Source of the DNA: Selenomonas sputigena
GTDB lineage: Bacteria; Bacillota; Negativicutes; Selenomonadales; Selenomonadaceae
DNA: 64,000 bases
Assembly: GCF_026015965.1 (NCBI RefSeq)
Contig: NZ_CP110383.1
Location: forward strand, 653,808-717,807
Reading direction: 5' to 3'
This document shows, piece by piece, positions 33,273 through 40,675 of the stretch; the stretch's first letter is position 1; every line of letters begins with the position of its first letter. Made by a program: the position numbers and the translations under genes. The notes beneath the pieces are model-generated. The model was not told the origin of the DNA. It did no database searches and saw only the letters and a program-made list of their open reading frames with translations.

Positions 33273-34376
33273 ATGGCAAAATATGATGTTGTTTGCAGCT
33301 GTGGGCACGAAGAAACTATCGTGCTTTACGGAAAGTCTTCAGAGCGTGAACGGAAAATTGAATGGCTGGAAAATTACGGGCTTTGCAGTGAATGTTACAA
33401 AGCCCAAATGCAGAAACATGAGGAGACCAGTAGAAAAGAACGCAAAGAAGCATTTAATCTTCCCACGCTTGAAGGGTCGCCCAAGCAAGTGGCTTGGGCG
33501 GAGAAGATTCGTGATGGTTTTTTTAAGGATTGGGAAAAGCTCGGGCCGCAAAAAGACCCGCGCGCTGAAAAATTCGTCAACTGGCTGAAAAACCAGACAG
33601 AAGCGAGGTTTTGGATTGATAATAGAGAGAAGTCAATCCGTGAATTGGTAAAAGAATGGGCGGAAAACGAAAGTAAAATATATGCTGTTGAAGAATCCAA
33701 AGAACTGGAAGCCGCCGCAAAAGAGGAGGCTTCCATATATCCGGAGAACGAGCAGACAAAAGATATAGCAGAGATCTGCCACAAGGGCGAGTTTATAGAA
33801 ATAAAATCGCCAAAAAACGACATTATCATAGAAACCGCAAGAGCGGCAGGATATAAATGGGACGGTGAGAAGGCTCGGTGGTGCATGAAAGTGACGGCGA
33901 CAAGGGGACGAGTAGAAGACCGCATCGCAGAAATCGGGAATCTCCTGCTGAATGCGGGCGTCCCTATCTGCATATATGATGAGGAAGTACGAGAGAAAGC
34001 CGTCAGGGGAGAGTTTGAGCCACAAAAACATAAGTGGATACTAAAGAGCGGGGATGAAGAAGTAGAGATATATTGGCGCACCAGAGAATATAGCCTCTAT
34101 GATGAGGCAAAGCGCCTGCCGCACGCGAAATATCGCGAAGGCACTATGCGCGTGCCATCACGGTATTTTGCGGAGATACGGGAGTTTGTGAAACTCTACG
34201 ATCTCGGAATCTCGGAAGCGGCAGAAGCCCTCCTTACCCAAGAGGAGAAAGCGTATAAAGAAAGGATTACCGTGTCGCCTAAAAAGACAGAGAGCGACAG
34301 CCAAAGAGGCGATAAGTTGAAAGAAATCCTGGAATCGTCCCGCGATGTTTTGGAGGATTTGAGGGATGAAGATTGA
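33273..34376 (+). CDS. Accessory-module protein with N-terminal zinc ribbon
   Basis: A 367-residue protein, first of the accessory operon. Residues 8-42 contain paired Cys motifs (VCSCGHEE and CSECYK) that should bind zinc. Residues 60-160 hold EGSPKQVAWAEKIRDGFFKD and a region rich in Glu/Lys; residues 170-320 look globular (FIEIKSPKNDIIIETARAAG, AGYKWDGEKARWCMKVTATR). The C-terminus is charged. I do not recognise the family. It overlaps the SNF2 gene by 11 bp, so the two are probably co-translated. Confidence 0.75.
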   Translation: MAKYDVVCSCGHEETIVLYGKSSERERKIEWLENYGLCSECYKAQMQKHEETSRKERKEAFNLPTLEGSPKQVAWAEKIRDGFFKDWEKLGPQKDPRAEKFVNWLKNQTEARFWIDNREKSIRELVKEWAENESKIYAVEESKELEAAAKEEASIYPENEQTKDIAEICHKGEFIEIKSPKNDIIIETARAAGYKWDGEKARWCMKVTATRGRVEDRIAEIGNLLLNAGVPICIYDEEVREKAVRGEFEPQKHKWILKSGDEEVEIYWRTREYSLYDEAKRLPHAKYREGTMRVPSRYFAEIREFVKLYDLGISEAAEALLTQEEKAYKERITVSPKKTESDSQRGDKLKEILESSRDVLEDLRDED

Positions 34377-36156
34377 TATCCCGCTCTTACCACATCAGGA
34401 AGAGGCCGTAAACAAGCTCAAAAAAATAAAAGTCGGTGCCTTGTATATGGAACAAGGCACCGGGAAAACACGGACGGCACTGGAACTCATCTCAGCGAGA
34501 TTGAACAGCGCAAAGGTGGACGCTGCACTCTGGCTTTGTCCGTGCAGCGTTAAAAGGAACTTGCGGGAAGACCTCGCTTATTACTGCGGGGAATTTCCGC
34601 AAGATATTATTGTGCGTGGGATAGAAAGTCTATCATCCGCCGACTTGCTCTACATGAAGCTGTTGGAGCTGGTAAAACGATACCGCGTGTTTTTGGTGGT
34701 GGATGAAAGCAATCTCACCAAAAATAAAGACGCGATCCGCACGCAGCGCGTCATCGAACTCGCCAGTCATTGCGAGTATAAGCTTATTTTGAATGGCACG
34801 CCGATCTCAAAGAATGAGGCGGACATGTTCGCTCAATGGTACATATTGGACTGGCGAATTCTTGGGTATCAAAGCTTTTATAGCTTTGCGGCAAACCATT
34901 TGGAATACCGAAGAATTCGATTGCCAAGTGGACGTGAGATCGTGGACTACAATCGAATCGAAGCGGTGCTGAATACAGACTACCTGTCAGAGAAAATAGC
35001 ACCGTATACTTATCAGGTAAAAAAGGCGGAATGCCTTGAATTACCTGATAAAAAATATTTTGGGGAACCATTTTCTTTAGATGAAACGCAGATGGAAGAG
35101 TATAGGGAGGTGAAACTGGCATATCTTGAATATGTCGATGAAATTCGCTCGGAAACAATATACAAGCTATTTGCGGCATTACAGCATATTGTATCTGGGC
35201 GGCGGATTCTGACCAGTCCGCAAGAACGGATGGTAACAGAAGCGATGATGCCTGATGAAGATAATCCTCGCCTTTGGGCATTGAAGAATCTGTTACAGAG
35301 AGAAATAGGGGATGAAAAGGTTCTGATTTTCTGCAAATACAGAACGGAGGCTACAAGTATTTGCAAGATGTTGACGCAGATGGGGCGAAGCAGCGTGTTG
35401 TTTACGGGTGAGATATCACAAAAGAAGCGACAGGAAAACAGAAAAAGGTTCCGGGATGATATGCAAGTCATGGTCGCAAATAAGGCTTGCGGCGCCTATG
35501 GCTTAAACCTGCAATTTTGCAGAAATATCATATTTTACAGCAATGACTTTGATCTTGCGACGCGGATGCAAGCAGAGGATCGCGTACATCGCATTGGTCA
35601 GACTGAGGAGGTGCGTATTTACGATATTTACTCTGTAGACACCATAGATGAGTTCATCATGCGTTGTTTGTGGCGAAAAGAAAGCCTCGTAGAAGAGTTT
35701 AAGAAGAATATTGAGAAATGGAGGGACGAAATGATAAAGTACAGACAAATTTCTTCAGGAATAATGCCGGAAGAATTTTACATCAAACTGGGACCGTTCC
35801 TCGGATCGAGGGATGTGCGCAAGGAGTTTGATGGATATCCGCTCAGCAATGCGGATGATTGGACGTGGATTGTCGCCGAAGATGGCGATGAAATTGTCGG
35901 CTTTGTGTCCATCGAGCCGAAAAACAAAGTACTGCAGTTCAGTGCCGGATATGTCATTCCGTCGCATCGCAGGAAAGGTGTATACAAGCGGCTCATAAAA
36001 GAGGCGGTTAAGTTTGCGGGCAATCGGGCAATGGACGTGACGACACGAGAGTATCTTGTGCCACTTTTTGAAAAGGCTGGCTTCCAGGCATTGAAAATGA
36101 AGGGAAAGAAATGGCGGCGTATGAGGAGAGTGCCCAATGAAAAAGGTGTATCTTAA
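34366..36156 (+). CDS. SNF2-family helicase fused to a GNAT acyltransferase
   Basis: A 596-residue fusion. Residues 1-455 are a SNF2-type ATPase: Walker A LYMEQGTGKTRTALELI, motif II VVDESNLTKN (DESN instead of DEAH), and motif VI in QAEDRVHRIGQTEEVRIYDI. Residues 475-596 resemble a GNAT domain: YIPSHRRKG-type acyl-CoA loop (VIPSHRRKGVYKRLIKEAVK) and the terminal YLVPLFEKAGFQAL. SNF2 proteins move along double-stranded DNA; a GNAT partner could acylate a protein or, as in phage Mu Mom, a base. It overlaps the IbrA-like gene by 20 bp. Confidence 0.85.
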   Translation: MKIDIPLLPHQEEAVNKLKKIKVGALYMEQGTGKTRTALELISARLNSAKVDAALWLCPCSVKRNLREDLAYYCGEFPQDIIVRGIESLSSADLLYMKLLELVKRYRVFLVVDESNLTKNKDAIRTQRVIELASHCEYKLILNGTPISKNEADMFAQWYILDWRILGYQSFYSFAANHLEYRRIRLPSGREIVDYNRIEAVLNTDYLSEKIAPYTYQVKKAECLELPDKKYFGEPFSLDETQMEEYREVKLAYLEYVDEIRSETIYKLFAALQHIVSGRRILTSPQERMVTEAMMPDEDNPRLWALKNLLQREIGDEKVLIFCKYRTEATSICKMLTQMGRSSVLFTGEISQKKRQENRKRFRDDMQVMVANKACGAYGLNLQFCRNIIFYSNDFDLATRMQAEDRVHRIGQTEEVRIYDIYSVDTIDEFIMRCLWRKESLVEEFKKNIEKWRDEMIKYRQISSGIMPEEFYIKLGPFLGSRDVRKEFDGYPLSNADDWTWIVAEDGDEIVGFVSIEPKNKVLQFSAGYVIPSHRRKGVYKRLIKEAVKFAGNRAMDVTTREYLVPLFEKAGFQALKMKGKKWRRMRRVPNEKGVS

Positions 36157-37441
36157 AGAAAATGTATATGAGGCCGCGCAGGCGCGGATGCGCTACATTT
36201 TCGACGAATTCGAGAAAGTGTTGATTTCTTTTTCAGGCGGCAAAGATAGTGGTGTCGTCTTAAACATGGCCATAGATATGGCACGTGAGCGAGGACGGAA
36301 AATAGGAGTACTGTTCATCGATCTTGAAGCATTCTATGAAAAGACAATTTCCTATGTCGAGAAGATGATTTCCGAGAATCTCGATGTGATCGAACCATAT
36401 TGGATATGTCTGCCAATGGAGAGTCCAAACAGTCTATCGTTTCTCGAACCAACATGGATATGGTGGCAGCCAGAGAAAGAGCCGATCTGGGTGCGCCCGA
36501 TGCCGAAGAATCCGTGGGTCATAAATTTGAACAATCAAACATTCCCGTGGTATCGGCAGAATATGCCCTTTGAGAAGTTTATTCTCCATTTCGCTGAATG
36601 GTATGCTCAAGGGAAGAAAACCGCGCAGCTCGTAGGCATACGGACAGATGAAAGCCTCAACCGATGGCGGGCAGTGGCTGCTGACAGCAGCCAGAAGAAT
36701 ATTTACAAAGATAAAGCATGGTCGGTCAAAATGGCGGAGGATGTATATAGTTTCTACCCCGTATACGACTGGTCGTCGGAAGACGACTGGATCTATTACG
36801 GAAAACACAATAAGCCGTATAATACACTATATGACCTGTTCTATCGAGCGGGAATATCCATCCATAAAATGAGAGTGGACGAGCCGTTTGGGAATGAGGC
36901 AAAAGCGGGATTGAGCTTGTTCCGTGTGATTGAGCCGGAGACGTGGGCACGGGTTGTTAATCGCGTGTCTGGCGCGAATTTCGGCAATATATACAGCGGG
37001 AAAAAAATTATGACCGCCGCGTACACGCTGCCAAAAGGTCACACATGGAAAAGTTTCTGTAAATTCCTGTTGACAACCTTGCCGGAGGAGACGGCAGACA
37101 ATTATCGGCGGAAATTCATAAAATTCATCCGGTACTGGAGAAAAACTGGATGCCCGGTGCTGGCAGATGCGATCGAGGAAATCGAGCGCACAGCTCCAGG
37201 AGCATACGAAAATACCCATAAACCAAGCAATAGGGGGAAAGGCGACAAGGACGTAATCAAGGCGCGGCGCGTACTGGATGAACTTCCGGGACTGGATAGT
37301 CGACAAGATTTATGCACTTGGAAGCGCATGGCCATGTGCATCATCAAGAACGATTACGTGTGCAAGGGACTGTGCTTTACGATTACAAAAGACCTGACCT
37401 TGCGACAAAAGGCAATCATTGAGAAATACAAGAACATTTAA
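36137..37441 (+). CDS. ibrA: IbrA/DndC-like PP-loop (PAPS reductase-type) protein, DUF3440
   Basis: A 434-residue protein. The PP-loop VLISFSGGKDSGVVLNMA (residues 29-46) binds ATP as in PAPS reductases, and DndC uses the same fold to activate sulfur chemistry. The middle (LVGIRTDESLNRWRAV, VYDWSSEDDWIYYGKHNKPY) and C-terminal half (GAYENTHKPSNRGK, WKRMAMCIIKND) match the IbrA/DUF3440 group. In E. coli, IbrA and IbrB act together as regulators of immunoglobulin-binding genes; their chemistry is unknown. Several Cys are present, but no clear iron-sulfur cluster motif. Confidence 0.85.
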   Translation: MKKVYLKENVYEAAQARMRYIFDEFEKVLISFSGGKDSGVVLNMAIDMARERGRKIGVLFIDLEAFYEKTISYVEKMISENLDVIEPYWICLPMESPNSLSFLEPTWIWWQPEKEPIWVRPMPKNPWVINLNNQTFPWYRQNMPFEKFILHFAEWYAQGKKTAQLVGIRTDESLNRWRAVAADSSQKNIYKDKAWSVKMAEDVYSFYPVYDWSSEDDWIYYGKHNKPYNTLYDLFYRAGISIHKMRVDEPFGNEAKAGLSLFRVIEPETWARVVNRVSGANFGNIYSGKKIMTAAYTLPKGHTWKSFCKFLLTTLPEETADNYRRKFIKFIRYWRKTGCPVLADAIEEIERTAPGAYENTHKPSNRGKGDKDVIKARRVLDELPGLDSRQDLCTWKRMAMCIIKNDYVCKGLCFTITKDLTLRQKAIIEKYKNI

Positions 37442-37456
37442 GGAAGGGTGATGGAA

Positions 37457-37966
37457 ATGGCATATCAGAGTCCAGTGTATGGCGTGAGAGCCGTACCGAT
37501 CGAAAAAATACGAGCAAACGAGTACAACCCCAACAGCGTGGCGCCGCCGGAAATGAAGCTTTTGTATGACAGCATTAAGGAGGACGGATACACGATGCCG
37601 ATTGTCTGCTATATGGCAGATGATGGCATGTATGAAATTGTCGATGGATTTCATAGATATTCCATTATGCTCAAGCATAAGGACATCTATGAGCGCGAGG
37701 GCGGGATGCTTCCTGTCTCAGTCATTAACAAGCCGATCGGTGAGCGGATGGCCAGCACGATACGCCACAATCGGGCGCGAGGATCGCATGACCTTGACCT
37801 GATGAGCAATATCGTGCGCGAACTCGTGGATATGGGTAAGAGCAACCGCTGGATCATGCAACACCTCGGCATGGATGCCGATGAGGTGATCCGTCTCAAG
37901 CAAATCACAGGGTTGGCAGCGCTGTTCAAGGACAAGAACTTTTCCCGCGCTTGGGAAGCAAAATAA
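37457..37966 (+). CDS. ibrB: IbrB-like ParB/sulfiredoxin-fold protein
   Basis: A 169-residue ParB-N/sulfiredoxin-fold protein. PIEKIRANEYNPNSVAPPEM and IVDGFHRYSIMLKHKDI are the family motifs, followed by HNRARGSHD, the nucleotide-binding box of ParB-like proteins, and a helix-turn-helix (MGKSNRWIMQHLGMDADEVI). Such proteins accompany IbrA. The start is ATG 37457, 8 bp after GGAAGGG; ATG 37451 is too close to that site. Confidence 0.85.
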   Translation: MAYQSPVYGVRAVPIEKIRANEYNPNSVAPPEMKLLYDSIKEDGYTMPIVCYMADDGMYEIVDGFHRYSIMLKHKDIYEREGGMLPVSVINKPIGERMASTIRHNRARGSHDLDLMSNIVRELVDMGKSNRWIMQHLGMDADEVIRLKQITGLAALFKDKNFSRAWEAK

Positions 37967-37981
37967 GGAGGTGCGTGTGCG

Positions 37982-38173
37982 ATGGCTTGGCAAGATAATG
38001 CAAAAAGATATATAAATAAATACAATAGTGAAAAATATGACCGTATTGCGATTCGCGTCCCTCAGGGTTTGAGGGACGCGATAAAAGACGCGGCCAATCA
38101 AGCAGGGCTTTCAATGGCTGCTTTTATCACAACGGCTGTGGAAGAAAAAATAAAATCTTTGAAAAAGACTTGA
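37982..38173 (+). CDS. Ribbon-helix-helix repressor (Arc/MetJ-like)
   Basis: A 63-residue protein. Residues 22-55 match a ribbon-helix-helix: strand RIAIRVPQ, helix GLRDAIKDAANQAG, turn, helix SMAAFITTAVEEKIK. Dimers of this fold bind palindromes through the strand. Its gene lies between the two copies of the tandem ATATGCTAGCATAT operator, and its stop codon overlaps the -35 box of the second. It is the obvious candidate for regulating both promoters. Confidence 0.85.
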   Translation: MAWQDNAKRYINKYNSEKYDRIAIRVPQGLRDAIKDAANQAGLSMAAFITTAVEEKIKSLKKT

Positions 38174-38215
38174 CGTATCGATAGTTTATATGCTAGCATA
38201 TATATGCTAGCATAT
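38170..38215 (+). promoter_or_regulatory. Promoter with tandem palindromic operators, copy 2
   Basis: TTGACG (38170-38175) and two abutting ATATGCTAGCATAT palindromes (38188-38201 and 38202-38215). The distance from the -35 box to the palindromes is 18 bp, exactly as in copy 1. It drives the last gene of the module. Confidence 0.75.
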
Positions 38216-38242
38216 AAACGACAACGAATAGGAGGAGTCAAG

Positions 38243-38698
38243 ATGGTAGAATTTGTTGTACACTACGGGGCCTGCAATGAGGGATGGAACGAATCATTCC
38301 AGTCTATCGATGAGGCCTTAGAGTTCGCCCGAGAAGTTACACCAGAAAGCACTTGGTGCTTTATTGATCTTCAAGGCGGCTTTGAGGGATTGCCCCGACC
38401 AAAATACGTTTTGTGCGAAGCAAGCAAAACGGGAGGGAAGTGGTACGTCGGCAAGATGCCAGCAACGGAAGCCGACGCAAAAAAGTTCCTTAAAGAATAT
38501 ATGGCCGTTGGACAGTCCAGAGAAAAGCGAGTGAGAGAGGCAATAGAGGAGGCGGAAAAAGACTTCCCCAAGACAGGAGATTTTTTGTATGATGCTTTAC
38601 TTCTACACCTTCCTGAGATTGATGTCCCTTTGACGGAAGAAGAGGCGAAGATGCAGGAGAAAATCCTTGCACTGTGCAAAGAAATGGAAGATGAATAA
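38243..38698 (+). CDS. Hypothetical acidic protein of the accessory module
   Basis: A 151-residue acidic protein (VVHYGACNEGWNESFQSIDE at the N-terminus; helical Glu-rich C-terminus with LTEEEAKMQEKILALCKEME). A GGAGGAG ribosome site precedes ATG 38243. It has its own copy of the module operator, so its dosage is probably tuned together with the helicase operon. The family is unknown; a host-factor mimic or inhibitor cannot be excluded. Confidence 0.65.
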   Translation: MVEFVVHYGACNEGWNESFQSIDEALEFAREVTPESTWCFIDLQGGFEGLPRPKYVLCEASKTGGKWYVGKMPATEADAKKFLKEYMAVGQSREKRVREAIEEAEKDFPKTGDFLYDALLLHLPEIDVPLTEEEAKMQEKILALCKEMEDE

Positions 38699-38700
38699 AG

Positions 38701-38742
38701 ATAAGCCCCGACAGTCTTCATACGAACTGTCGGGGCTTATTT
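38701..38742 (+). terminator. Terminator of the accessory module
   Basis: AAGCCCCGACAGT pairs with ACTGTCGGGGCTT across a short loop: a 13-bp stem. It ends the accessory module only a few bases after the last stop codon and may work in both directions. Confidence 0.8.
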
Positions 38743-38746
38743 CCCT

Positions 38747-38787
38747 GTCTCCCGTTTTACGTTATCGTCTCCCGTTCGTCTCCCATT
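38747..38787 (+). repeat. Direct repeats GTCTCCCGTT at the probable prophage right end
   Basis: GTCTCCCGTT at 38747-38756 and 38767-38776, and the variant GTCTCCCATT at 38778-38787. Short direct repeats beside the last phage gene and before a host core gene resemble the arm-type integrase sites around an attachment site. The attR core itself cannot be located without the left end of the prophage. Confidence 0.45.
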
Positions 38788-38910
38788 TATGGGTTTTTAC
38801 ACTAAAGTATGATATAGTATGGATAGCGATAAATCGTGATTTCTTTGTTTTGTACCTAGGCGCATGATGCAAGAACTCAGTAAAATCAAGGGTCGAAGGG
38901 AATATGTATA

Positions 38911-39819
38911 ATGATAAAAAATGATGTAGCGAGAGATATACCCATCATCCAGTGGTATCCGGGCCACATGAAGAAAGCACGGGAACTGGTGGAGGAGAAT
39001 TTGAAGCTTGTAGATGTCGTTGTCGAACTGCTTGACGCGCGGATTCCAGCGGCGAGCGCGAATCCCATGCTGCGGGAGATCGTCGGCGACAAGCCGCGCG
39101 TCGTGGCGCTCAACAAGAGGGATCTGGCGGACGAGAAGATGACGAAGTGTTGGCTGGAATATTTTCGTGCACAGAAGCTTCCGGCTGTCGCGCTCGATTC
39201 TGTGACGGGGAAGGGCATGCGGGAACTGTTGGTGCTCATTGAGAAGGCTGCGAAACATCGTACGGAAAGGTTGGTATCGAAAGGTGTTGCAGCACGCAAG
39301 GCGCGTGTGATGATCCTCGGCATACCGAACGTCGGAAAGTCGTCCCTGATCAACCGCTTGGCAGGCGCGGCGAAGGCGAAGACGGCGGACAAGCCAGGCG
39401 TCACGCGCGCGAAGCAGTGGATCCGCATCGGAGCGGACGTTGATCTCTTGGATACTCCGGGGATTCTTTGGCCGAAGTTTGAAGACCGCGCGGTTGGACT
39501 TAAGTTGGCGTTTACCGGCGCGGTCAACGATGAGATCTACGATTTGGAGAATGTGGCGCACTTGCTCCTTGCGGCTTTGCGGCGCGATCATCCGGAACGC
39601 TTGCAGGAGCGTTTCAAGTTCAAGGAGGCGCTTCCAGAGACTACGGAGGAACTGATGGAGGCGATTGGACGCAAGCGTGGCTGCCTTTTGAAGGGCGGAC
39701 GCATCGATTTCGAGAAGGTGCAGCATATCCTTCTGACGGAATTCCGCATGGGGAAGTTTGGCAAGATCAGCTTGGACGTGCCCCCGACGGAACCATCGGA
39801 GGAAGTGGACGGCGGTTAA
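38911..39819 (+). CDS. ylqF: Ribosome biogenesis GTPase YlqF/RbgA
   Basis: A 302-residue circularly permuted GTPase needed for late assembly of the 50S subunit. G4 is in ALNKRDLAD (residue 66), followed by G5-like VTGKGM; G1 is GIPNVGKSSLIN near residue 136 and G3 is DTPGILWPKF. The N-terminal QWYPGHMKKARELV is the family signature. It is the first host core gene after the prophage and overlaps rnhB by one base. Confidence 0.96.
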   Translation: MIKNDVARDIPIIQWYPGHMKKARELVEENLKLVDVVVELLDARIPAASANPMLREIVGDKPRVVALNKRDLADEKMTKCWLEYFRAQKLPAVALDSVTGKGMRELLVLIEKAAKHRTERLVSKGVAARKARVMILGIPNVGKSSLINRLAGAAKAKTADKPGVTRAKQWIRIGADVDLLDTPGILWPKFEDRAVGLKLAFTGAVNDEIYDLENVAHLLLAALRRDHPERLQERFKFKEALPETTEELMEAIGRKRGCLLKGGRIDFEKVQHILLTEFRMGKFGKISLDVPPTEPSEEVDGG

Positions 39820-40586
39820 TGGATAGGGAAGAAATGACGATAAGAGAACTGGAGTGCCTTTATCGCGCAGGGAAGTGGACTGAGGAGCTGCAGCGGCAGT
39901 GCCTGTCTGATTCCCGCACAGGTGTGCAGCGATTGGTGCGTCGATGGGAGCGAGATGCGCAGGAGCGCGCCCGCGTCGCAGCACTGTACCATTACGAATT
40001 TTTGGCACGTGAGAAGGGCTGTCTGCTTGTGGCAGGCGTCGATGAAGCCGGTCGTGGCCCTTTGGCGGGACCAGTTGTAGTCGCCGCAGTCATCTTGCCG
40101 CTGGGTCTTTTTCTGCCACATTTGAATGATTCGAAGAAATTATCTCCAGCCGTGCGCGAGGAACTTTTTTCTGCCATTATGGAAAGCGCTGTCGCTGTGG
40201 AAATCGTGAGCATTTCAGAGAAAATCATCGACGAAAAGAATATCTATCAAGCGACGAAGCAGGGGATGTACGAAGCTGTTTCCGCCTTGCGGCCGCAGCC
40301 GCAGCATGTCTTGCTCGATGCCGTGCCGTTGAAGCTTTCTATGACGTCTTCTCCCATTGTCCACGGGGATGCAAAGTCGGCGTCGATTGCGGCGGCATCG
40401 ATCGCGGCCAAAGTTACGAGGGATCGCCTGATGCTGAAATATGACGAGGAATATCCGCAGTATGGTTTCAAAAGGCACAAGGGCTATGGGACGGCGGAGC
40501 ATTTGGCGGCTTTACGGAAGTATGGGCCTTGTCCCATTCATCGAAGATCCTTCGAGCCGGTTCTTTCGATGGCGGTGAACCCTTGA
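39819..40586 (+). CDS. rnhB: Ribonuclease HII
   Basis: A 255-residue RNase HII, which removes RNA from RNA/DNA hybrids and single ribonucleotides. The active site is in GVDEAGRGPLAGPVV near residue 72, LNDSKKLSP, DAVPL (second Asp) and HGDAKSASIAAASIAAKVTR. An N-terminal 65-residue extension before the catalytic domain is normal for this family in Firmicutes. Its start overlaps the ylqF stop. Confidence 0.96.
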   Translation: MDREEMTIRELECLYRAGKWTEELQRQCLSDSRTGVQRLVRRWERDAQERARVAALYHYEFLAREKGCLLVAGVDEAGRGPLAGPVVVAAVILPLGLFLPHLNDSKKLSPAVREELFSAIMESAVAVEIVSISEKIIDEKNIYQATKQGMYEAVSALRPQPQHVLLDAVPLKLSMTSSPIVHGDAKSASIAAASIAAKVTRDRLMLKYDEEYPQYGFKRHKGYGTAEHLAALRKYGPCPIHRRSFEPVLSMAVNP

Positions 40587-40675
40587 GGCAAGGACGCGTT
40601 GATGAGGCCGGCATCAAACGGATGGATTTCATTTTAGCAGGTGTTCCTTAGAAGATTACACGGAGGATTCGTTTC

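Noticed and set aside
36137-37966. IbrA/IbrB pair considered as a Dnd phosphorothioation system
   Set aside because: Only a DndC-like PP-loop protein and a ParB-like protein are present; DndA, DndD and DndE are missing, so the label would go beyond the evidence.
38791-38830. Possible promoter for ylqF within the repeat-flanked region
   Set aside because: TTTACA and TATGGA are 16 bp apart but far from consensus; the evidence is too weak to annotate.
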